Source: Candidatus Blautia stercorigallinarum (GTDB lineage Bacteria; Bacillota; Clostridia; Lachnospirales; Lachnospiraceae). From it: DNA of 41,834 nucleotides. Numbering within the stretch: position 1 is the stretch's first letter; each line of letters opens with the position of its first letter. The notes under the pieces were generated by a model. The model was not told the DNA's origin. It did no database searches and was given only the letters and a program-made list of their open reading frames with translations. Made by a program: the position numbers and the translations under genes. The stretch lies in contig DXIQ01000094.1 in NCBI GenBank assembly GCA_019112785.1, positions 1 to 41,834 on the forward strand, written 5' to 3'. Shown here one piece after another: positions 1 through 7,899 of the stretch.

Positions 1-355
1 TAACCGCCTCGCCGTAAATTGTGGCCATTCCAAAAAAGGCGCTGACCCACATCCAGAAGATGGCTCCCGGTCCTCCTGAAGCAATCGCCGTAGCGGCTCC
101 GGCAATGTTGCCTGTTCCTACCTGTGCGGCAATGGCTGTAGCCAGAGCCTGAAAAGAACTCAGGCCTTTTTCTGTACTTTTTCCATGGAGAGAAAAGTTT
201 CCGAACATCCTCTTCATTCCCTCTCCGAATTTTCTTACCTGGATAAACTTCAGGTTTATGGTATAAAAAATCCCTGTCCCCAGAAGCAATACCAGCAGGG
301 CTCCGTCCCACAAAAAGGAATTCACCCGTTCTACGATCTGCGATAAAATTTCCAT
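1..355 (-). CDS. Sodium:alanine/glycine symporter (AGCS family), N-terminal part, cut by window edge
   Basis: Reading leftward from the ATG at 355, about 118 residues are visible before the window ends. The segment holds the family hallmark GTGNIAGAATAI followed by GGPGAIFWMW, typical of AGCS Na+-coupled alanine/glycine carriers, and hydrophobic stretches consistent with membrane helices. The family normally has 440-480 residues, so roughly three quarters of the gene is outside. A GGGAG ribosome binding site precedes the ATG. The gene sits behind a glycine riboswitch and its terminator, so glycine is the likely main substrate and expression should rise when glycine is abundant. Family assignment is strong; substrate preference is inferred from the riboswitch. 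Confidence 0.93.
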   Translation of the reverse strand, partial: MEILSQIVERVNSFLWDGALLVLLLGTGIFYTINLKFIQVRKFGEGMKRMFGNFSLHGKSTEKGLSSFQALATAIAAQVGTGNIAGAATAIASGGPGAIFWMWVSAFFGMATIYGEAV

Positions 356-498
356 GTTACCGTCTCCCTCTTTTTCTTATTCTTTTTCATGCTTCTCTCC
401 GGGGAAGACAGAAAATAGGGTTTCTCCCTGTACTTTTTACAGAGCTGATTTCTTTGCCTCATTCCAGTCCGAGACCCTCACAGCACCGCTAAATGGAC

Positions 499-539
499 AT
501 GCGAGCATCTCCCCTTGGCTGGCTGCCTGCGGGAATAAA
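499..539 (-). repeat. Dispersed repeat next to a terminator, copy 1
   Basis: These 41 bases match 23640-23680 at about 34 of 41 positions. Both copies end (on the + strand) in GCGGGAATAAA and begin with ATGC(G/A)AGCAT. On the minus strand both start directly in the T-run of a transcription terminator. The rest of 356-498 shows no gene or clear signal. Confidence 0.55.
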
Positions 540-575
540 AAAAGAGCTACTGCATGATCCTAATGCAATAGCTCT
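536..575 (-). terminator. Intrinsic terminator, expression platform of the glycine riboswitch
   Basis: A 13-bp stem (543-555 with 563-575, one G-U pair on the transcribed strand) closes a 7-nt loop and is followed on the minus strand by seven T. It lies between the glycine aptamers and the symporter start, so it is the likely switch element: glycine binding would prevent its formation and allow read-through. Confidence 0.88.
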
Positions 576-617
576 CTGAAGCTTTCTTAACCCGAACCTT
601 TGTCCGGTCTTCTGATC

Positions 618-832
618 TCACTGTCCTTTTGCCTGAGAGATTCACAGATATGCTTTATCTGCTTACACCTTCGGCACCCTTAACGGGATTCTCCAGAGAG
701 CCATCCAGATACAGTCCTGTCTCCTTTTGGAAACCCCTGAGAGTATTACTCCTTCGGTGGGCCTTCCGGCCGCTTTCCTGCACCCTTCAATTGGCACGAT
801 ATACTGACGGAACGCTCTCCGTCTTTGTAACA
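618..832 (-). ncRNA. Tandem glycine riboswitch (two aptamers)
   Basis: On the minus strand the 3' aptamer contains GTGCCGAAGG and then CTCAGGCAAAAGGACAG, the classic glycine-aptamer core. The 5' aptamer contains CCACCGAAGGAG and then CTCAGGGG..CCAAAAGGAGACAGG. The two lie in series as in most glycine switches. The downstream gene is an alanine/glycine symporter and a strong terminator stands between, which is the usual arrangement for glycine-activated uptake or catabolism. Boundaries are approximate because only the core motifs were located by eye. Confidence 0.93.
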
Positions 833-841
833 ACGGTCACC

Positions 842-869
842 ATTATAGCACTTACAGAAACTTTGTCAA
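842..869 (-). promoter_or_regulatory. SigmaA-type promoter for the glycine riboswitch transcript
   Basis: On the minus strand TTGACA (869-864), a 16-nt spacer and TATAAT (847-842) form a near-consensus promoter. Transcription would begin near 835, right before the first aptamer. It abuts the 3' end of the neighbouring gene at 886. Confidence 0.8.
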
Positions 870-885
870 TGTTCTTTTGTATCTT

Positions 886-1566
886 TTATCGTTTTCGGAT
901 ATAAAAGATGTTGCTTACCAGGAAACTGCTGTGTTTTTTCACGTAATCCATATATTCCTGGATATCCAGGAAATACTCTTTTCCCCAGGAAGATATCTTC
1001 AGATATTTTCCTTCCATAGCAGTGACAGTGACAAAATGAGCCGCCGCCTGGCAGGCGATACTATATTCCTCGCCTTTTTTCACGTAAAAATTCAGTTTAT
1101 TTTTCCTGCGGAACAGGGAAAGATTCGGCCCTATAGCCAGGATTACCGGAATGTCATGGGTCAGCATAGCCGCTGTCCGGATCCAGATATTCCGCCCCAA
1201 GACGCCAAAGGAAACCTTCAGAGGTATCCTGTTTTTGCGGAAATAACGGTTCATTCCCCCAGCCAGAAACCATACCGGCATTCCAAAACCGGGAATTACT
1301 GGAAAGTACCGGTGGTACATAGTCCTGACAAGCTCCCGGTATTTCTCCTCTTCCAGGATCCCGCTGTCTTCTTCCTCCTTAAATTCCCTGCCCCGGCAGT
1401 ATTCTTTACATAAACTTAGATACAGCAGAGTATCCGTTCCCGCGATCACCCCGCAGCCGTATTTTTTCAGGATCTTTCCGGAAAACCAGCCCTGATTTCC
1501 CCCATAGGAAAGGCTTCCGTCTTTCATCACTGCCACATAAGGATATTTCAGACGAACTGTTTTCAT
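886..1566 (-). CDS. Papain-like (C39/C1-like fold) hypothetical protein
   Basis: This is a 226-residue protein that I cannot name with certainty. The pattern GNQGWFSG..KKYGCGVIAG (Gln25, Cys38), then AAHFVTV (His177) and SSWGKEYF (Trp194-Gly195), resembles the Gln/Cys...His...(N)SWG order of papain-like cysteine peptidases; Ser stands where the catalytic Asn often sits. No signal peptide or membrane segment is evident, so it is probably cytosolic. It begins 1 nt after the stop of the DapF-like gene (ribosome binding site AGAGG inside that gene's end), so the two are surely co-translated. The fold call is inference from motif spacing; it could be an inactive relative or an enzyme of another cysteine-dependent type. 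Confidence 0.55.
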   Translation of the reverse strand: MKTVRLKYPYVAVMKDGSLSYGGNQGWFSGKILKKYGCGVIAGTDTLLYLSLCKEYCRGREFKEEEDSGILEEEKYRELVRTMYHRYFPVIPGFGMPVWFLAGGMNRYFRKNRIPLKVSFGVLGRNIWIRTAAMLTHDIPVILAIGPNLSLFRRKNKLNFYVKKGEEYSIACQAAAHFVTVTAMEGKYLKISSWGKEYFLDIQEYMDYVKKHSSFLVSNIFYIRKR

Positions 1567-1567
1567 A

Positions 1568-2365
1568 TTATGTAAACCTCTTGTTTTCTAATTCTATTTC
1601 CATCTCTTCCGATATTTTCACAGGGCCGCCCAGCGTGCACCGGAGAATCTCTCCATCTTTTTTATGAACTTCCGCACAGATCTCCCCTCCCGGCTGACGC
1701 AGAGTATAAGTAAAAATCCCGTTTTTTTCCTCTCTGGACAGATAAACTGCCGCAGCCATACTGCCGCTGGCACAGCTGCTCTCCCAGATCAGAGAGTCTG
1801 TGCTTTCCACATAAACCACCGGGACCATCCTGTTCTCTTCCAGGAACATGATCCCCCATGCTCCGCAGGGGCAGATTTTTCTGGCTTTTCCCAGAACTGT
1901 TTCCACAAATTTCCTGTCTCTGGGCTTTCCGGGAACGATCATATGACAGATCCCGTCAAAGCGCACCATACAGAGAACTTCTTCACTGTCTGTCTTCAGC
2001 AACTCCATTCCTCTAGGAAGAGGCATATCGATCTGGCTGGTTTCTGCTTCTGTATCTGCGATCACTTTTAACAATCCATCGGATCCGCTGACATCTACCT
2101 CCAGCTCCTGCCTCTCTTTCCCGGACTGCTGACACTGGAGATATCCGAAACTTCTGGAAGCGTTCCCGCAGAATTCTCCTCCCATCATTTCCATCCGAAA
2201 ACCGCCACGGGCCTTCTTTTCTATAAAGCCCACCTGCTCGCCTTTCAGGTCTTTTCTGGCAAGGAGCTGCCTGGCAACAGCCGGATACTTTTCTCTCTCT
2301 ACAGGAGTCGTCACAAAAATGGTAATATTCCCTGCCGGATCAGCCACACGCACTTTTATCCTCAA
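1568..2365 (-). CDS. Diaminopimelate epimerase-like (DapF superfamily) amino acid epimerase
   Basis: Cofactor-independent racemase/epimerase fold using two cysteines. The start chosen is the TTG at 2365, preceded by an unusually strong GGAGAGGAGGAG; the ATG at 2464 lies upstream of the predicted transcription start and has no ribosome binding site. This gives 265 residues, near the family norm of about 275. GNITIF (residues 13-18) matches the conserved GNDF region. GGEFCGNAS (Cys66) and ESSCASGS (Cys198) supply both catalytic thiols, but the flanking residues differ from textbook DapF (CGNAS not CGNG, CASGS not CGTGA). A substrate other than diaminopimelate, for example histidine or another amino acid, is therefore possible. 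It forms an operon with the papain-like gene. Confidence 0.72.
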   Translation of the reverse strand: MRIKVRVADPAGNITIFVTTPVEREKYPAVARQLLARKDLKGEQVGFIEKKARGGFRMEMMGGEFCGNASRSFGYLQCQQSGKERQELEVDVSGSDGLLKVIADTEAETSQIDMPLPRGMELLKTDSEEVLCMVRFDGICHMIVPGKPRDRKFVETVLGKARKICPCGAWGIMFLEENRMVPVVYVESTDSLIWESSCASGSMAAAVYLSREEKNGIFTYTLRQPGGEICAEVHKKDGEILRCTLGGPVKISEEMEIELENKRFT

Positions 2366-2435
2366 TGGATCTCCTCCTCTCCGGGTTCCCTGACTCCGGT
2401 ACTTTTTCAGGCCTTCTAAAAAAATCTCTGTTAAT

Positions 2436-2464
2436 ATCATATCATGAATTTTCCATATCGACAA
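2436..2464 (-). promoter_or_regulatory. Promoter of the DapF-like operon, back-to-back with the MATE promoter
   Basis: On the minus strand TTGTCG (2464-2459), 17 nt, then TATGAT (2441-2436). Transcription would begin near 2430, which excludes the ATG at 2464 and supports the TTG start at 2365. The -35 box overlaps the -35 of the opposite promoter (2458-2463). Confidence 0.5.
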
Positions 2465-2486
2465 TTACCATAAGCTATGATATATA
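2458..2486 (+). promoter_or_regulatory. Promoter of the MATE-GH20 operon
   Basis: TCGACA (2458-2463), 17 nt, TATATA (2481-2486), with an AT-rich surround. It leaves a leader of about 30 nt before the start codon at 2525. The -35 hexamers of the two divergent promoters share six bases, so polymerase binding should be mutually exclusive. Confidence 0.45.
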
Positions 2487-2524
2487 TTGTTATATCGAAT
2501 TTAAATACAGGGGGGATTGTTACC

Positions 2525-3883
2525 ATGCCAAAGAAAGACGCCTCCGTAAATCAGATCACGGAAGGGGTTATATGGAAACAGCTGCTGATCTTTTTCTTTC
2601 CCATTATGCTGGGAACCCTTTTTCAGCAGCTTTATAATACGGCAGACGCCGTAGTCGTAGGCCGCTTTGTAGGGACCAAAGCTCTGGCGGCAGTGGGAGG
2701 CTCCACCGGTCAGATCACCAACCTGATCGTTAACTTTTTCGTTGCCCTGGCCTCCGGCGCTACTGTTATCATTGCCCGGTATTATGGGGCAAAAAATAAG
2801 AAGGACCTTAACGATACTCTTCACACAGCCGCAGCCTTGTCTGTTGTGGGAGGGATCCTTACCACAATTGCAGGAATCGCTCTGGCTCCGGTCCTTCTGA
2901 AGATGATGAAAACTCCGGCTGATGTAATGCCGGATTCTGTTACTTATCTGCGGATTTATTTTGCAGGTATTATTTTTGTGTTTATTTATAATGTGGGCTC
3001 TGCTATTTTAAGAGCTGTAGGAGATTCTACCAGGCCTCTGTACTTCCTGATCGTCTGCTGCTTTATCAATATCTTTCTGGATATCCTTCTGGTGGTGGGC
3101 TTTAATATGGGAGTGGCAGGAGCTGCCATAGCTACAGTGATCTCCCAGGTAGTCAGCGCCATTCTGATCATCCACGCCCTTATGAAGTCTACAGATATGT
3201 ACCGTCTGGAACCCAGGAAAATACGTTTTCACAAGTTTCTGCTGGTATCCATCATCACCATCGGACTTCCTGCCGGTATCCAGTCTATCATGTATAATAT
3301 TTCCAATATTATCATCCAGACTTCTCTCAATGATCTGGGAACGGACACTATGGCTGCCTATACTGCTTTTGGCAAGATCGACGCTATCTACTGGATGATC
3401 TCCGGAGCCTTCAGTGTTTCCATTATAACTTTCATCGGTCAGAACTACGGCGCAGGCAAATACGACCGTATGAAGAAAAGTGTCAAAGTCTGCCTGCTCC
3501 TGGACTTTATTGCTTCCCTGCTGGTCAGCGCCCTGCTGCTGTTTCTGGGACAGTACCTTCTCAAGCTGTTTACTACAGACCCGGAAGTTATCCGGATCGG
3601 CATGGAGATCATAAGGATCATCGCGCCCTCTTATGTGCTTTTCATTTTTATTGAGATCCTGTCCAGTGCACTGAGGGGTATGGGCAACGTGCTGGTCCCA
3701 ATGATCATGACCTGTACCGGCGTGTGTATCCTCAGGATCCTCTGGATCTTCCTGGCAGTGCCTCACTGGCCTGGAGTAAAGACGATCCTGATGAGCTATC
3801 CCATTTCCTGGGGACTTACGGCAGTACTTTTTATTGTCTATTATTACTTTGATCAGAAAAAATTTTATAAAACCCATCAATAA
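2525..3883 (+). CDS. MATE family efflux transporter
   Basis: A 452-residue polytopic membrane protein of the multidrug and toxin extrusion family, Na+ or H+ coupled. The conserved opening ITEGVIWKQLLIFFFPIMLGTLFQQLYNTAD..VVGRFVG is seen, with a second homologous half from about residue 230 (FLLVSIITIGLPAGIQS), giving the expected 12-helix, two-lobe arrangement. The start at ATG 2525 (MPKKDAS) follows a GGGGGG ribosome binding site; the ATG at 2477 has none. It is first in an operon, 14 nt before a GH20 glycosidase. The transported compound cannot be read from the sequence; clostridial genomes carry many such paralogs. Confidence 0.93.
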   Translation: MPKKDASVNQITEGVIWKQLLIFFFPIMLGTLFQQLYNTADAVVVGRFVGTKALAAVGGSTGQITNLIVNFFVALASGATVIIARYYGAKNKKDLNDTLHTAAALSVVGGILTTIAGIALAPVLLKMMKTPADVMPDSVTYLRIYFAGIIFVFIYNVGSAILRAVGDSTRPLYFLIVCCFINIFLDILLVVGFNMGVAGAAIATVISQVVSAILIIHALMKSTDMYRLEPRKIRFHKFLLVSIITIGLPAGIQSIMYNISNIIIQTSLNDLGTDTMAAYTAFGKIDAIYWMISGAFSVSIITFIGQNYGAGKYDRMKKSVKVCLLLDFIASLLVSALLLFLGQYLLKLFTTDPEVIRIGMEIIRIIAPSYVLFIFIEILSSALRGMGNVLVPMIMTCTGVCILRILWIFLAVPHWPGVKTILMSYPISWGLTAVLFIVYYYFDQKKFYKTHQ

Positions 3884-3897
3884 GGAGATCTTACTTT

Positions 3898-5805
3898 ATG
3901 AATCTGAAATTTAACGGAGATCAGGACCTGATCCGATCCATAGAAGAAGGCAGCCGCCTCCTTTTATCTGAAAAAAAACAGGATGGAACAGCTGCAATGA
4001 CCTTTTCCCTGGAAAAGGCCCCTGAAGATGCCAGCAGCTCTATAGTAAAAAAAGGCGATACCTGTACTGTCCGCTTCCAGGAGCCGGCCCAGTATTTCCG
4101 CCTGTTTAATTATGCCCTTCACCATAACAACGAAGATTTTTCACTGGAAGAAAAGCCCTATTTTGCCAGACGGGGATTTATGCTGGACTGTTCCAGAAAT
4201 GCTGTGGCTAATCCTGAAAAACTCAGATCCCTGGTCCGCAGGCTGGCAAAAATGGGCATGAACCAGCTTTTCCTCTATATGGAAGATACTTATGAAGTGC
4301 CGGGCTATCCCTACTTTGGCACCTACCGGGGCAAGTATACCAGAGAGGAACTTCGGGATCTGGATAAATACTGTGCCCTTTTCGGCATTGAGCTGGTCCC
4401 CTGTATCCAGACCCTGGCCCATCTCCACAGTTTTCTCCGCTGGCATAATTCCAGGCCTCTGCGGGATACAGGAGACATTTTAAAAGTGGGTTCCAAGGAA
4501 GTCTATACTTTCATCCGCAATCTGCTGGAATCTCTGCGGTCCTGCTTTTCCACCCGGAATATCCATATCGGCATGGACGAAGCCCATATGCTGGGACTGG
4601 GAAATTATCTCAGGGAAAACGGCTATGAAGAAAGTTCCGTGATCATCCGCAGACATACGGACAGGGTGCTGGAACTGTGCCAGGAAACTGGCTGGACCCC
4701 TATGATGTGGAGTGATATGTATATTACCGCCAACACCGGAGGAGGCTATTATGATGTGAAGGCTTCCACAGACACTTCAGGCTGGGAAAAGCCCCCTAAA
4801 GAGCTGGGAATGGTATACTGGGATTATTACAACACCAGAAAGGATATCTACCACAATATGCTCCGGGTCCACAAAGCTCTGTCAGACCGGGTGATCTTTG
4901 CCGGCGGGATCTGGAACTGGAACGGGATCTCACCAAACTATGGAAAAGCTTTCTGCTGCAGCCGACTGGCCCTTGAAGCCTGCCGCCAGGAAGGCATACA
5001 GGAAGTCTTTGCCACCGGCTGGATGGACAACGGCGCGGAAACTCCCATTGATGCCATTTATCCGGGGCTGGCCGTATTCTCTTTCCTTTGTTTCCATGAG
5101 GATCTTTATGAGGAAGAACTGAGTACCTATTTCCGTGACTGTATAGACGCCGAACTGGAGGACTTCCTTCTGCTGGATCTTCTGGATGCTTTGTTTAAAG
5201 GCTCAGGGAAAAATCTCACAGCAGACAATCCTTCCAAATATCTGCTGTATCAGGATCCCATGCTGGGAATTTTTGACTATCATCTGAAGGATACAGACAC
5301 AGAGACTTATTACCGCACACTGGCGGATAAGCTGAAGTCCAAGGCAGAGACACCCGGGGAATATCAGGAATTTTTCCGATTCTACTATTATCTGAGCCTG
5401 GTCCTTTCCCGGAAAGCAGACCTGGGGATCCGGATAAAAACCGCTTATGACGCAAAGGACTTATCCACATTAAAAGAAATTTCTGAGGAAGTTATCCCCA
5501 ATATTATCCGAAATCTGACGGTTATGCACACTTCCAGAGAATCCCTCTGGTTCGCAGATGCCAAGCCTTTCGGCTATGAGCTGCTGGATATCCGTCTGGG
5601 AGGAGTAAAAACCCGGCTGGAAAGCTGCCGCCGAAGACTCCAAAGTTTCCTGGAGGGCAAGGTTCAAACCCTGGAAGAACTGGAACAGGAGCGTCTCCCC
5701 TACTGGGAACTGGGTGATGCCAAACCTCAGGATCCAAAAGCAGAGTTAAGAGAAAATCTCTGGGATAAGATCATCAGCGGCTGTGATCTGGTGGATACTG
5801 TATAA
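3898..5805 (+). CDS. Glycoside hydrolase family 20 beta-N-acetylhexosaminidase-like protein
   Basis: A 635-residue protein without signal peptide, hence cytoplasmic. Residues 1-85 resemble the small alpha/beta domain that precedes GH20 barrels. FARRGFMLDCSRN (about 89-101) opens the TIM barrel, and HIGMDEAHMLG (Asp227-Glu228) carries the D-E pair that GH20 uses in substrate-assisted catalysis on the N-acetyl group. A helical C-terminal part (about 400-630) follows. Intracellular GH20 enzymes of this type remove terminal GlcNAc/GalNAc from imported oligosaccharides or recycle wall fragments. It starts 14 nt after the MATE stop behind AAGGAG, so it is co-transcribed. The pairing with an exporter rather than an importer is odd. 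Confidence 0.88.
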   Translation: MNLKFNGDQDLIRSIEEGSRLLLSEKKQDGTAAMTFSLEKAPEDASSSIVKKGDTCTVRFQEPAQYFRLFNYALHHNNEDFSLEEKPYFARRGFMLDCSRNAVANPEKLRSLVRRLAKMGMNQLFLYMEDTYEVPGYPYFGTYRGKYTREELRDLDKYCALFGIELVPCIQTLAHLHSFLRWHNSRPLRDTGDILKVGSKEVYTFIRNLLESLRSCFSTRNIHIGMDEAHMLGLGNYLRENGYEESSVIIRRHTDRVLELCQETGWTPMMWSDMYITANTGGGYYDVKASTDTSGWEKPPKELGMVYWDYYNTRKDIYHNMLRVHKALSDRVIFAGGIWNWNGISPNYGKAFCCSRLALEACRQEGIQEVFATGWMDNGAETPIDAIYPGLAVFSFLCFHEDLYEEELSTYFRDCIDAELEDFLLLDLLDALFKGSGKNLTADNPSKYLLYQDPMLGIFDYHLKDTDTETYYRTLADKLKSKAETPGEYQEFFRFYYYLSLVLSRKADLGIRIKTAYDAKDLSTLKEISEEVIPNIIRNLTVMHTSRESLWFADAKPFGYELLDIRLGGVKTRLESCRRRLQSFLEGKVQTLEELEQERLPYWELGDAKPQDPKAELRENLWDKIISGCDLVDTV

Positions 5806-5850
5806 ACAACAAATGTCATATCCCGTATACGGACTGTTATTGTATAGAAA

Positions 5851-5878
5851 AAGGGGAGGGCTTTATGCCCTCTCTTTT
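5851..5878. terminator. Bidirectional terminator between converging GH20 and spmA
   Basis: GAGGGC-TTTAT-GCCCTC (856-861 with 867-872 of the 5 kb block) is followed by TCTTTTC on the + strand and by CCCCTTTTTC on the minus strand. It overlaps the last codons and stop of spmA. Confidence 0.65.
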
Positions 5879-6480
5879 CTGTCCATGATCCTGCAGAATA
5901 TTATGGCCACTCCTGTACTTACTGCGGTAGCCACAATGGCAGGCCCTACAATAGCAGCGGGATTTACACTTCCGTACTGGCTCCTATAAGCAATGATATT
6001 TACCGGGATCAGCTGTATAGAAGAAATATTGATAATGAGGAAGGTACACATTTCATTTCCTGCAATCCCTTTTCCTCTGGCCTTTCCCAGCGCTTTTCCC
6101 TCTCTTCTGTCTTCCTCCAGATTTCCCAGCTCTTCCATGGCCTTCAGTCCGAAAGGAGTGGCCGCCCAGCCCAGGCCCAGAAAATTAGCGATCATATTGG
6201 CGGATATGTACTCCAGAGACCGGTGTTCTTTCGGTATCTGCGGAAATAAAAAATGAAGCAGCGGTCTCATTGCATTGGTAAGGCGATCCACCAGGCCGGC
6301 GGCTCTGGCGATCTCCATCAATCCCACCCACATGGCTACGATCCCGGCCATGGTAATGCAAAGAGATACTGCCTCTTCCGCAGAGGAAAGGGCAGCCTCC
6401 GTCACTTCATTCATATTTCCTGTGATCCCTCCATATAGGATTCCTACCAGGAGCATGCCGCCCCAGAGATAATTCAGCAT
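5863..6480 (-). CDS. spmA: Spore maturation protein A
   Basis: A 205-residue membrane protein of the nucleoside-recognition (Gate) fold that helps dehydrate the spore core. MLNYLWGGMLLVGILYGGITGN, the run around VGLMEIARAAGLVDRL, and NMIANFLGLGWAATPFGLKAMEEL match SpmA throughout, and the length equals the family's. In Bacillus and most Clostridia spmB follows at once; here the gene is followed by a terminator and the convergent GH20 gene, so no spmB is adjacent. It shows the host belongs to an endospore-forming lineage. The upstream 134 bases are AT-rich and hold no promoter I would name; a sporulation sigma factor is likely from family knowledge. Confidence 0.92.
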   Translation of the reverse strand: MLNYLWGGMLLVGILYGGITGNMNEVTEAALSSAEEAVSLCITMAGIVAMWVGLMEIARAAGLVDRLTNAMRPLLHFLFPQIPKEHRSLEYISANMIANFLGLGWAATPFGLKAMEELGNLEEDRREGKALGKARGKGIAGNEMCTFLIINISSIQLIPVNIIAYRSQYGSVNPAAIVGPAIVATAVSTGVAIIFCRIMDRKERA

Positions 6481-6614
6481 AGAGAGCTCCTACTTTTTTA
6501 TCTTAATTAACTATATGAAGGATTTTCTAATATTATTTAATTCTTTTCTTACTTAATTTCCATGATTGCTTTAACGCACTCATTATCGTTCTGGCAAAAT
6601 GTCATAGAAACTTT

Positions 6615-7868
6615 CTATTCTTCCACAGCAGCGCCGGACACAGTCTCTGTCTGCCCGTTCTCTTCCTGGTCTTTGTCCAGAGATGACTGGATCTGGGCCG
6701 CCTCTGTGCCATACTGTTCTGCCAGACCCTGGCTGTACTTTTCCACACGTTCGATAATGGCCTCTCCAAGTTCTCCCTCCACAGGGGTAGGCTGATAGTC
6801 GTTCACTCCCTGAGCCCAGGACCCGGAAATTTTCACTGGAACCACATTGGTCACATTATCTTCTGTCAGTTCTCCGTCTTCCAGAGTAAACGTCTGCTGG
6901 AAGATCATAGCGTCCATATCGTTTGGCCCGGAATTTCCTCCAAAGCAGAAATTACCCAGACTGTAGACAATATTCTTTCCTTTATAAGTCTCGATCCCCT
7001 GGAGCACATGAGGATGATGTCCCAGGACCAGGTCTGCGCCGTGATCTATAGCTGAATGGGCCAGATCCACCTGGATCTCATTTGGGATATTTTCCCGCTC
7101 GGTTCCCCAGTGAAAAGAGGCAATAATGATCTGAGCGCCCTGTTCCTGAAGACTCTGGATATTCTTGATCATCTCTTCCTCGCATCCCATATGATCTGCC
7201 AGTTCGTAAGTTCCCAGAAGGCCTACTTTTATTCCCTTTATATCCATGACCGCAGTCCTGTCATAGCCGAAAGTAGTGATCCCGGCGTCTTCCAGAGCCT
7301 GTATGGTGTCCGTATAGCTTTTCTCGCCATAATCATGACTGTGATTGTTAGCCAGATTAGCTGCTTCCACAGAACCTTCTGTCAGGATCTGTGTGTACTC
7401 CTCGTCTCCCTTAAAGGCATAAAGTTTTGCCTCTCTGGCTGTTTCCTGAGTAAGAGTGCCTTCCATATTCACGATCGTCAGATCATCTTTAGAAAAGACC
7501 GGGAGCACTTTCTGAAAAAAATATCCCGGATCCTGGACTTCCTCGTATTTTGCCGGAAGACTGGTAGCATAATAAAAGTTTTCATCTGTTCCCAGAGTAC
7601 AGTCTCCTGCTGCACTAATGGTAAGGCTGACTTTCTCCGGCTCTTTTTCCCGGGCTTTCTGGGCCTGTTCCTGTTTTTCCATTTTCTCTGTCCGGGCTTT
7701 TTCCGCAGCACTGCCGGCTATTCCCCGTACTGCCAGCACCAGGATCAGCAGAAGCAGGATCCCAGCTGCTCCTCCTCCCAGGATCATTTTCTGCCTGCGG
7801 ACCTGGCGGCGGCGCATTTCTATTTTTCTCTCCCGTTCCCTCTGTCTTTTTCTTCCGTTCTCCTCCAT
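6615..7868 (-). CDS. CapA-family (PGA_cap) metallophosphatase-like membrane-anchored protein
   Basis: 417 residues: a very basic start (rich in Arg/Lys, 1-28), one membrane segment (about 29-48), a charged coiled-coil-like linker, then the extracytoplasmic PGA_cap domain from about 80 (SAAGDCTLGTDENF). NMEGTLT, ANLANNHSHDYG, GTYELADH, ASFHWGTE and VLGHHPHVLQGIE follow in the order of the calcineurin-like metal site. The family includes the poly-gamma-glutamate protein CapA, but most clostridial members are lone genes of unknown role in the cell surface. It lies 31 nt downstream of rsmI on the same strand and may share its transcript. Confidence 0.85.
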   Translation of the reverse strand: MEENGRKRQRERERKIEMRRRQVRRQKMILGGGAAGILLLLILVLAVRGIAGSAAEKARTEKMEKQEQAQKAREKEPEKVSLTISAAGDCTLGTDENFYYATSLPAKYEEVQDPGYFFQKVLPVFSKDDLTIVNMEGTLTQETAREAKLYAFKGDEEYTQILTEGSVEAANLANNHSHDYGEKSYTDTIQALEDAGITTFGYDRTAVMDIKGIKVGLLGTYELADHMGCEEEMIKNIQSLQEQGAQIIIASFHWGTERENIPNEIQVDLAHSAIDHGADLVLGHHPHVLQGIETYKGKNIVYSLGNFCFGGNSGPNDMDAMIFQQTFTLEDGELTEDNVTNVVPVKISGSWAQGVNDYQPTPVEGELGEAIIERVEKYSQGLAEQYGTEAAQIQSSLDKDQEENGQTETVSGAAVEE

Positions 7869-7899
7869 AGTTTATCTCCCGTAATCGTTCACACCGGAT

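Noticed and set aside
3008-3880. Long open frame antisense to the MATE gene (290 codons)
   Set aside because: Codon pattern and residues are those of a shadow frame; the + strand product is a complete MATE transporter.
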